DNA of 5,449 bases from contig JAFUUM010000330.1 of assembly GCA_017477805.1 (NCBI GenBank), positions 1 through 5,449 of the forward strand, in the 5' to 3' direction. Positions 1 to 5,449 of the stretch are shown here, one piece after another. The notes beneath the pieces were generated by a model. The model did no database searches and was not told the DNA's origin. It saw only the letters and a program-made list of their open reading frames with translations. Origin of the DNA: Lachnospiraceae bacterium (GTDB taxonomy: Bacteria; Bacillota; Clostridia; Lachnospirales; Lachnospiraceae). Made by a program: the position numbers and the translations under genes. Every line of letters starts with the position of its first letter. Within the stretch, counting starts at the first letter, position 1.

Positions 1-1986
1 ATCACCCTGGAATTTGACATCTATTTCGAAGAGCACAGGATCACCCTGAATCCTTTGGAAGAAAGCGGTCAGTTAAAGATCATCAAGAGAAAACAAAGCT
101 CTGCAAAGAATGAAATCTTCGCGGACTGTCACGCCCAGGAAGTTGCCATCGAGTACTACAACGGAACGGGATGGAAAAAGCTCCCGCTGACCACGGACCA
201 GAGAAACCTCTTTGCGGAGGATCGGACGAAGCGGGTGGTGCTTACCTTTACCTGCCCCGAAGACTGGGAAGAGTTTTCTTCCGGTTCCTATCAGGGACGG
301 GCCATGCGCTTCCAGCTCTTAAAATCCGACAACTGCTATGTTCGGCCTGCAGTCCACCATTATCCCATCATCCGGAACCTCCGGATCTCCTACAGCTATG
401 AAGGGACCTACGTGGATGCAAGAAAGACCACCGCAATCTGCGGCACAAAGGTAACGGACTTAACGAGCTTTGCCTCTGCGGATCAGGGCTACATTGCCTT
501 TCAGAAAAACAGTTATGAAGACGATGCCCTCTATATCGGTCTATCGAAAAAGCCGGAAAACGGCCCGGTATCCATTCTCTTTTGCTTAGAGGAAGGTTTG
601 CAGTTTTCGGGACTTCGCTGTCTCTTTGAGTACTATGGCTTCGATGGCTGGCGGCGGATGAAGGTACTGGACTACACCCAGGACTTTACCCGTTCGGGAG
701 TTGTCATGTTCATGCCTCCCGCAGACATGAAAAAAACGGATCTTGAGGGAAATGACCGATATTACATCCGCGTCCTTCGGGTCAAAAAAGAGCATGAACT
801 GGAGGACGGAAAAGCCCTGCCGAAGATCCGGGACATCCGGTTAAATGCTGTATCCGTCAGCAATATCGAAACAAGAGAATTCATTCCCGTTTACATCGAT
901 GAAGCGGTGGCGGACATGCATTTTGCACTGGGAGCGGAAAACGTGCTGGATGCGGAAGTCTGGGTCAATGAGACGGGACGGTTCTCCAGAGATACCACCC
1001 TTCGCATGGCGGCAGAGGATCCGGAGAACACGGAAGTCAATATGGATGCCCAGGGACAGATCAGTTCCTTCTTTGTCCGGTATCACGAGACAACCCGTTT
1101 TGAAACCTCCGAAGATCCAAGAGTTTATATGCTGGACCGGCTGAGAAACGAATTGATCTTCGGCGACGGTGTCCATACATCGATCCCCAGGGTCCTTGAT
1201 GACGTGGCACTGCGGTTTCGGGTACGGTGCTGTAACGGTCAGGCAGGCAATATCCCCGCAAATTCCATTACGGAATCCATGGTGGGCCTTGACTACATCG
1301 GTTCCATCACCAATCCGGAAAAAGCATACGGCGGCAGCAATATCGAGAGTCTGGAGAATGCGCTGGAACGGGGAGCAGGGATCCTGTCTTCCGGAAATCG
1401 TCTGGTGTCCATGGATGACTACTGCCGGGCCATCAGCTCTTATTCCGACACCATCGACCAGGTGGCCTGCATTGTGGGAGAAACGGCGGAGGGGATCGAA
1501 GATCCCGCCCAGATCAGTTTCATCCTGCTGATGAAAGAATATCTGGACGGTTCCTATGCCTTCCACAGAGTGGCGGGAGGCTTAAAAGAAGAACTGTTAA
1601 AGCATTCGGAACTGACGGTGGCAGCGGACAAACTCCACATCATCGAACCCGTTTACGTCAGCATTTCCGTCAGCGTTTGGGTCAGCGTCATCTCACCGGA
1701 TGACAGCTTCGAGATCCAGAACCTGTTAAAGGATTGCCTGGAAGAGTACCTGGATCCCTTGGGATACGGAGAGGGCAGAGGCTGGAAGATCGGAAACGTT
1801 CCGAAGAAGCCTCAGATCCTTATGCGGCTCAACGTCCTAAAGAGCAGGGCCATCGTGAAAAAGTCGGTGATGATCGCAAATTATGTGGATGCGTCGGGAG
1901 AACACGAAGAAGATTTAACGGATCTTGAGATCACACCGTTCATGGTGCCAAAGAGCGGAGAACACACGGTTCATATCATTTATTGA
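1..1986 (+). CDS. Baseplate J / gp6-like baseplate assembly protein of a contractile injection system (5' partial)
   Basis: Structural subunit of the baseplate wedge of a phage-tail-like contractile machine. The frame is open to base 1, so the start lies outside the window; 661 residues are visible. The TTG at 55 is not the start: the 18 codons before it look coding and no ribosome site precedes it. The C-terminal part carries the baseplate J core: GDGVH..IP (1162-1188), a GQAGNIPAN stretch (1237-1263), NP followed by GG (1312-1335) and RLVSMDDY (1399-1422), then a beta-rich wedge-contact domain to the end. This order matches the TIGR02243-type 'putative baseplate assembly protein' (Afp11-like, T4 gp6-like). 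The N-terminal half holds two copies of a beta-rich module with an EYY..GW motif (about 139-405 and 514-852). No signal peptide or membrane segment is visible. An adjacent Cys pair (1228-1233) precedes the GN loop. Gene 2 follows after 13 bases. The family call is secure; the exact subunit number is inferred. Confidence 0.93.
   Translation: MTLEFDIYFEEHRITLNPLEESGQLKIIKRKQSSAKNEIFADCHAQEVAIEYYNGTGWKKLPLTTDQRNLFAEDRTKRVVLTFTCPEDWEEFSSGSYQGRAMRFQLLKSDNCYVRPAVHHYPIIRNLRISYSYEGTYVDARKTTAICGTKVTDLTSFASADQGYIAFQKNSYEDDALYIGLSKKPENGPVSILFCLEEGLQFSGLRCLFEYYGFDGWRRMKVLDYTQDFTRSGVVMFMPPADMKKTDLEGNDRYYIRVLRVKKEHELEDGKALPKIRDIRLNAVSVSNIETREFIPVYIDEAVADMHFALGAENVLDAEVWVNETGRFSRDTTLRMAAEDPENTEVNMDAQGQISSFFVRYHETTRFETSEDPRVYMLDRLRNELIFGDGVHTSIPRVLDDVALRFRVRCCNGQAGNIPANSITESMVGLDYIGSITNPEKAYGGSNIESLENALERGAGILSSGNRLVSMDDYCRAISSYSDTIDQVACIVGETAEGIEDPAQISFILLMKEYLDGSYAFHRVAGGLKEELLKHSELTVAADKLHIIEPVYVSISVSVWVSVISPDDSFEIQNLLKDCLEEYLDPLGYGEGRGWKIGNVPKKPQILMRLNVLKSRAIVKKSVMIANYVDASGEHEEDLTDLEITPFMVPKSGEHTVHIIY
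139..405 (+). other. Beta-rich baseplate module, copy 1 (within the first gene)
   Basis: Protein-level repeat unit, edges approximate. It has EYYNGTGW (151-174), a hydrophobic strand leading to a PEDW turn, then GRAMRFQLLK and a PIIRNLRISY strand. The order matches copy 2 further down the same protein, although copy 1 lacks the DALYIG strand in the part seen. Read by eye; similarity is weak outside the motifs. Confidence 0.5.
514..852 (+). other. Beta-rich baseplate module, copy 2 (within the first gene)
   Basis: The best-preserved copy: DDALYIGL (520-543), PVSILFCLEE, FEYYGFDGW (625-651), a D.T..F..SG turn, a FMPPAD strand, then YYIRVLRV and KIRDIRLNAV. The pattern is typical of the N-terminal half of Afp11-like baseplate proteins. 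Edges are approximate. Confidence 0.6.
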
Positions 1987-1988
1987 TC

Positions 1989-1994
1989 GGAGAG
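1989..1994 (+). promoter_or_regulatory. Ribosome binding site for the second baseplate gene
   Basis: GGAGAG lies five bases before the TTG at 2000, in the 13-base gap after the stop of the upstream gene. It fixes the start at 2000. The frame could be extended back to a TTG at 1925, but that would overlap the upstream gene by 62 bases, has no ribosome site and adds residues that look like out-of-frame readthrough. Confidence 0.75.
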
Positions 1995-1999
1995 TTAAG

Positions 2000-4117
2000 T
2001 TGCTTACTTATCTGGAAAACGACCGAAAAACATATGAAGAGCGGATGGCGGAGGCCATTGCGGACATCCCGCTGTATACCTCGGAGTGGACGAATTTTAA
2101 TCCTTCCGATCCCGGGATCACCATCCTGGAGACCCTACTGGGCTTTGGATCCCTGCAGCAGGAAAGTTTAAACGACATCCCCTTTCTGGTAAAACAAAAC
2201 CTCCTGAAACTGGTGGGATTTACGATCCGGAAGGGAAAGACCGCAAGGCTTCTCCTCTCGGCGGAAAATGTCCGGGAAAAGGTATCGATCCCTGCAAATC
2301 ATAAGTTTCGCATCGGAGACATGGTGTTTGAGACCAACCGGCAGATGCTGATCGAAGACCGAAAGGTACTGGGGATCTACGGAAAAAAAGAGGGAGAAGA
2401 GGAGTTTTCGGACTTTTCCTTCCTGACGGATCGTGAGATCACGGTTCCCGCCCAGATCTTCGGTGAAAAACCGGGGGAAGGGGACTGCCTGTATCTCATT
2501 TCAGATTCGTTGCCGGAACCCGGAAAGGAGATGACCTTCTTTTTTACCTTAAAGGAGCGGTATAACCGCAATCCTGCGGACAAAAAGACGGATAAGCTTT
2601 TTGCGGACATCCTCTGGGAGTGCTATACGGAGGAAGGTTTTAAGGAAATGGATGCCAGGGATAACACCTCGGCTTTCTTAACGAGCGGAGAAGTGCGGCT
2701 GTGGATGCCGGATGCCGAAGCAGCGGTCTTTACAGGCGCTCCGAAGCATGGCTTTTGCATCCGTGCAAGACTGCTGCACAGCGAGTACGATATCCGTCCA
2801 AAACTCATCAATGTGGATGCGTTTTTGTTCGAAGTCTGGCAGAAGGACACCATCTGCGAATGCCACGGTTATAACCATGCCGGAGAGGTGGAACTTGTAA
2901 GCGAGCTGGCAGAGGAAGCCTATATCGATGTTTTTGTCCGGGAAGCAAAGGGAGAGTCCTACCGGAAATACGAGTATTCTTCGGATCCCGGAGAAACAGG
3001 GCGGTACTATTCCTCCGCAAGGCTCGGCTACGGGAGGTACCTGTTCCGGTTTGACCGCCAGCGCAGGCTCTACGGTCCCGAAAGGGGCAGGGACTGCGTC
3101 CGCATCGTGGTGTATACGGAAAGCGTGATGCGCCGGTATTCCCTGGGAAGAGTCCTTGGCTACGATCTTCAGGAAATCGAGCTTCCCTTTGATCATGTGG
3201 TGGCATCCTCCTTCTGTATCATCGCAAGACGAAGCGATGAAAAGGGAGACTATCTCTACGATTTTGTAAGACCCGAAAAAAACGGGGAAGCGGATCTTTA
3301 TTATCATCTTCTGGAAAATGACGGAAAGATCGTCATTGAGGATGCGGGACGATTTATCGGTGCAGATCTTTTCCTTGCCGCTCTTGCAACGACAAGAGGA
3401 GAAGAGGGTAATATCCGGGAAGGAAATACCCTCATTTCCGATACTGCCGGTGGGACTGTCGATCCCGGGATCCGGTTTTATAATCCCGGTCCCGGCACCG
3501 GAGGCGCTTTTAGGGAAAAACTGGAATCCGTCCGGAAACGGTTCGTGGAGGATATGGAAACACCCTACACGGCAGTGACCGGAGAAGACTATGAAAGAGT
3601 GGTCAAAACAACGCCGGGGCTTTGCATCCACAAGGCAAAAGCCGAGATGGATGAAGCAAGAAATCTTGTCAGGATTGCAGTGAAGCAGGGGACGGATGAG
3701 GATCATCCCCGCCTTTCGGAGATGTACCAGCGGATCATCCGCGAGCGGATGGAGGAACGAAGACTTCTGACCACCCGGGTGGAACTGGTGCAGCCCCTGT
3801 ATATGCCGGTGAATGTATCCGCCACCGTTTACACAAAGATGCATTTCGAAAATGCCGGAAAGCTCATCGAAGAGGTGATCCGGCAAAAGGTCGATTACTG
3901 CAGCTCCGAGAAGAATTTCGGAGACCCCCTCCGGTTTGACGAGATCTTTCGCGCCATTGAAATGCTGGACTGTGTGGAGTATGTGTACGACTTAAGCCTT
4001 CGTCCCAAGTCCTTTGCTGGAGCGAAGATGCAGGATGCCGATGTGTACCCTGCAGGCAATTGTCTCCTGTATCCCGGTGAGATCCGGGTGGAAACGGTGA
4101 CATTTGAAGGAGAATGA
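2000..4117 (+). CDS. Second baseplate J-like protein, Afp11-type (putative baseplate assembly protein)
   Basis: Predicted wedge subunit of the contractile baseplate, 705 residues from the TTG chosen here. The N-terminus has the family signature: ENDR near residue 6, an IP..TSEWTNFNPSDPG stretch (W30, SDPG 36-39), ITILE (40-44) and a KLVGF segment near 70-74. Residues about 160-279 resemble the beta-rich module of gene 1. The C-terminal baseplate J core shows GEEGNI (467-472), NP and GG (495-502) and AVTGEDYE (525-532), followed by a beta-rich end with a VELVQPLYMPVNVSATV stretch. The GDG-type loop that is clear in gene 1 is degenerate here, so this copy has diverged. No signal peptide or membrane segment is visible. 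It begins 13 bases after gene 1, and its TGA overlaps the ATG at 4114. Alternative start: TTG at 1925, judged unlikely. Paralogy to gene 1 is read by eye from motif order. Confidence 0.92.
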   Translation: MLTYLENDRKTYEERMAEAIADIPLYTSEWTNFNPSDPGITILETLLGFGSLQQESLNDIPFLVKQNLLKLVGFTIRKGKTARLLLSAENVREKVSIPANHKFRIGDMVFETNRQMLIEDRKVLGIYGKKEGEEEFSDFSFLTDREITVPAQIFGEKPGEGDCLYLISDSLPEPGKEMTFFFTLKERYNRNPADKKTDKLFADILWECYTEEGFKEMDARDNTSAFLTSGEVRLWMPDAEAAVFTGAPKHGFCIRARLLHSEYDIRPKLINVDAFLFEVWQKDTICECHGYNHAGEVELVSELAEEAYIDVFVREAKGESYRKYEYSSDPGETGRYYSSARLGYGRYLFRFDRQRRLYGPERGRDCVRIVVYTESVMRRYSLGRVLGYDLQEIELPFDHVVASSFCIIARRSDEKGDYLYDFVRPEKNGEADLYYHLLENDGKIVIEDAGRFIGADLFLAALATTRGEEGNIREGNTLISDTAGGTVDPGIRFYNPGPGTGGAFREKLESVRKRFVEDMETPYTAVTGEDYERVVKTTPGLCIHKAKAEMDEARNLVRIAVKQGTDEDHPRLSEMYQRIIRERMEERRLLTTRVELVQPLYMPVNVSATVYTKMHFENAGKLIEEVIRQKVDYCSSEKNFGDPLRFDEIFRAIEMLDCVEYVYDLSLRPKSFAGAKMQDADVYPAGNCLLYPGEIRVETVTFEGE
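2477..2836 (+). other. Beta-rich baseplate module, copy 3 (within the second gene)
   Basis: Residues about 160-279 of the second baseplate protein. GDCLYLISDSLPEPG aligns with the DDALYIGL start of copy 2, ILWECYTEEGF with the EYY..GW segment, FLTSGEVRLWMPDA with the SG...FMPPAD segment, and FCIRARLL with YYIRVLRV. Copy 3 has Phe in place of the Trp of EYY..GW. Confidence 0.55.
4107..4112 (+). promoter_or_regulatory. Ribosome binding site inside the end of the second baseplate gene, serving the tail-protein gene
   Basis: AAGGAG sits in the last codons of the upstream gene. It is only one base from the ATG at 4114 (ATGA overlap) but ten bases from the ATG at 4123. The spacing favours 4123 as the working start; either way translation is coupled to the stop at 4117. 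Confidence 0.65.
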
Positions 4118-4122
4118 TACTG

Positions 4123-5229
4123 ATGGCAAGGATCAATTATTCCATCCGAAAAAACCGTCTGGAGCGGTCATATCTGACGGGCATGACCATCGATGAGGAG
4201 AGTGGCTGCCTGTTCTTTGATGAAGAGACAGGGATCCACAGGATCTTCGTCGATGTCATCGACAGTGCCACCGAGGATCAAAGCTGGGGCCGGCTTTCTT
4301 TTTCGGCGGAATTGCAGGAAAACATGGCACTCTACGTGTATGCCTTTGCCTCCAATTTCGATACCGGCTATGACAATGACGGAAATGTGTATGCCCTGCA
4401 GGACATGCTCTTTTCCGAAGAGGTGTCGGAAGAGGACAAGATGCGTCTCTTTTCCGGGGATAACGCCCTTCGTTTTGTGGGAAAGCAGGATATGCTCCTT
4501 TACGGCATCCGCGGAAGATTCCTGTACCTTGCCATTGAAGTCCTTGGTGCGGGAGAAGGAAGCATCGATCACCTTCGGGTGGATGTCAAAGGAGATCAGT
4601 TCATGGATGCATTCCCGGCGGTGTACCGGGAAGACAACGGCTTTTTCCATCGCTTTTTATCCGTCTTCTCCAGCATATACAACGATCTCGACCATGAGAT
4701 CGAACGTCTGCCTCAGCTCCTGGATGCGGAGAAATGCCCCCGTGAATGTCTGAAGGTCTATGCCGGATGGCTGGGGATCAACTTATCCGGGGACTTTCTT
4801 TCGGAAGAAGCGGAGCGTCAGTTCGTGAAGGAAGCCTATGAACTCAACCGCAAAAAGGGTACCAGAGGCTGTATTTCCAGAGTGATCGAGATTGTCCTTG
4901 GAGAAACTCCGGTGATCCTTGAGAGCAACACCGTGAAAAGTTATCTCGAGCGGGGGGAGATGAAGGAAAGCGAAACCTTCGCAGGCGGCATCTACGATGT
5001 CAATATCCTCATCCGCACCCCCTTGTCGGATACAGACAAAAAGCAGCTCTACTTCTTACTGAACCAGTTCAAACCCATACGAAGCCGTCTCCATCTGATC
5101 CAGCTCAGAGAAACTTCCATTCTCGACGATGAGGTTTACCTTGATATGAATGCCGTCATCGGAGGCGAGACAGTTGGTGTGTTAGATGATAACATGGTAT
5201 TAACGGAAGAAGTTATTTTGGATGAGTAA
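4123..5229 (+). CDS. Phage tail protein, P2 gpI / T4 gp7-like baseplate wedge component (TIGR02242 type)
   Basis: Predicted partner of the gp6-like proteins in the baseplate wedge; 368 residues from the ATG chosen for its ribosome-site spacing (the ATG at 4114 would add three residues). Residues 1 to about 160 form a beta-rich domain that ends in a GRFLYLAIEV...IDHLRVDV stretch, typical of the longer injection-system members. The conserved tail-protein domain then runs from FPAVYRED (164-171) through a helical stretch (LSVFSSIYNDLDHEIERL), AGWLGI (W216), the KKGTRG motif (244-249) and a GETPVILE end near 267. A segment of about 100 residues follows, closing in an acidic tail (LDDEVYLDMN...VLDDNMVLTEE...LDE). 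No membrane segment or signal peptide is visible. It overlaps or abuts gene 2 and is followed ten bases later by the STAS gene. The family call is strong; the gp7 equivalence is from known wedge architecture. Confidence 0.92.
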   Translation: MARINYSIRKNRLERSYLTGMTIDEESGCLFFDEETGIHRIFVDVIDSATEDQSWGRLSFSAELQENMALYVYAFASNFDTGYDNDGNVYALQDMLFSEEVSEEDKMRLFSGDNALRFVGKQDMLLYGIRGRFLYLAIEVLGAGEGSIDHLRVDVKGDQFMDAFPAVYREDNGFFHRFLSVFSSIYNDLDHEIERLPQLLDAEKCPRECLKVYAGWLGINLSGDFLSEEAERQFVKEAYELNRKKGTRGCISRVIEIVLGETPVILESNTVKSYLERGEMKESETFAGGIYDVNILIRTPLSDTDKKQLYFLLNQFKPIRSRLHLIQLRETSILDDEVYLDMNAVIGGETVGVLDDNMVLTEEVILDE

Positions 5230-5234
5230 GGAGG
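5228..5234 (+). promoter_or_regulatory. Ribosome binding site of the STAS gene, overlapping the upstream stop codon
   Basis: AAGGAGG begins within the TAA stop (5227-5229) of the tail-protein gene and ends five bases before the ATG at 5240. It is the strongest ribosome site in the window, so this gene may be translated more efficiently than the structural genes before it. That would suit a regulator needed in stoichiometric amounts, but is only an inference. Confidence 0.85.
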
Positions 5235-5239
5235 ATATT

Positions 5240-5449
5240 ATGACGATCACAGAAGTGAAAGGCGAAGGTACGATCCAGTTAAACGTGGAGGGTCAGGTAG
5301 ATACCGTGACCGCTCCGGAGCTGCAGCAGAAGATACTGACATCTTTCCAGAAATCCAACGATGTTGTTCTGGATCTTGGACAGGTGGGGTACATGTCATC
5401 CGCAGGCCTCAGAGCTCTGCTCCTTGGCCAGAAGACCGCACAGAGTAAA
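5240..5449 (+). CDS. STAS-domain protein, anti-sigma factor antagonist type (3' partial)
   Basis: The first 70 residues of a small STAS protein; the frame is open at the right edge, and family members are usually about 100 residues long. Visible signatures are a beta strand TIQLNVEGQVDTVTAPEL (residues 11-28) with the G..DT..APEL turn, a hydrophobic strand DVVLDLGQVGYM (41-52) and the phosphorylation loop SSAGLRALL (53-61). By alignment with SpoIIAA/RsbV, Ser54 (codon 5399-5401) is the residue an RsbW-type kinase would phosphorylate. Such proteins, when dephosphorylated, bind an anti-sigma or kinase partner and release its target. It acts in the cytosol and has no membrane segment. It sits ten bases behind the tail-protein gene in the same operon, which points to control of the injection system rather than sporulation; the target is unknown. 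A kinase or PP2C partner would be expected next but is not in the window. Confidence 0.92.
   Translation, partial: MTITEVKGEGTIQLNVEGQVDTVTAPELQQKILTSFQKSNDVVLDLGQVGYMSSAGLRALLLGQKTAQSK

Noticed and set aside
55..57. TTG as the start of the first gene
   Set aside because: The frame is open to the window edge with plausible coding sequence before it and no ribosome site, so the gene is 5' truncated by the window.
841..1566. Minus-strand open frame of about 240 codons opposite the baseplate J core
   Set aside because: The plus-strand frame carries clear family motifs here; the antisense product resembles no family and has no ribosome site.
1925..1999. Upstream TTG extension of the second baseplate gene
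   Set aside because: It overlaps the end of the first gene, lacks a ribosome site and adds residues unlike the family; the start at 2000 has GGAGAG five bases away and begins just before the conserved ENDR segment.
2678..3886. Long open frame on the minus strand, about 400 codons
   Set aside because: It lies wholly inside the well-supported second baseplate gene, has no recognisable motifs, is rich in His, Cys and Phe, and is best explained as an antisense shadow of biased codon use.
4683..4702. Hairpin with a 7-base perfect stem and 6-base loop, considered as a terminator or regulatory RNA
   Set aside because: It lies in the conserved tail-protein domain, the stem is short and no T run follows; it is probably chance from Asp/Glu-Ile codons.
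1..5449. An ordinary tailed-phage prophage
   Set aside because: No capsid, portal, terminase, integrase or lysis gene is visible, and the SDPG-type baseplate protein plus the extended tail protein and STAS gene fit an injection-system locus better. With only four genes a tailocin or unusual prophage cannot be fully excluded.
5240..5449. The STAS gene as the sporulation regulator SpoIIAA
   Set aside because: The loop reads YMSSAGLR rather than the DSSGLG form of SpoIIAA, and the gene is tied to baseplate genes, not to spoIIAB and sigF. Downstream sequence would settle this.
1..5449. Effector or toxin gene, CRISPR array, tRNA, insertion sequence or attachment site
   Set aside because: All the sequence except gaps of 13 bases or less is taken up by the four genes, and no such features were seen.

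Overview
The window is a dense, one-strand operon fragment: four co-directional genes with almost no space between them. The first is cut by the left edge and the last by the right edge. The three long genes are baseplate components of a contractile injection system: an extracellular or phage-tail-derived contractile machine of the Afp/PVC type, or a tailocin-like relative. The fourth is a STAS-domain anti-sigma-factor-antagonist-type protein. These calls come from recognised family motifs in the translations; no database search was run.

Organism: strong GGAGG-type ribosome binding sites a few bases before the starts, a TTG start, middling GC by eye and frequent ATC, GGA and TTA codons suggest a Firmicute, probably a Clostridia/Lachnospiraceae-type gut bacterium. 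This is an inference; there is no rRNA or other marker in the window.

Layout: (1) 1-1986, a baseplate J / T4 gp6-like protein, open at the 5' edge. (2) 2000-4117, a second, divergent baseplate J-like protein with the intact N-terminal SDPG signature of the Afp11-like 'putative baseplate assembly protein' family, starting at TTG. (3) 4123-5229, a P2 gpI / T4 gp7-like phage tail protein with an extra N-terminal beta-rich domain. (4) 5240-5449 (cut), a STAS protein with the phosphorylatable-serine motif. The gaps are 13, 5 and 10 bases, with translational coupling likely throughout. No promoter, terminator, RNA gene, mobile element or CRISPR array was found, and no non-coding stretch is longer than 13 bases.

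How they work together: in contractile systems two gp6-like chains and one gp7-like chain form each baseplate wedge around the spike hub. Genes 1-3 would supply two different gp6-like subunits and the gp7-like partner. The STAS gene directly behind them suggests that a partner-switching circuit (STAS antagonist, RsbW-type kinase, PP2C phosphatase) controls making or firing the machine, but only the STAS part is visible. A beta-rich module that recurs in genes 1 and 2, and partly in gene 3, is the most notable internal structure.
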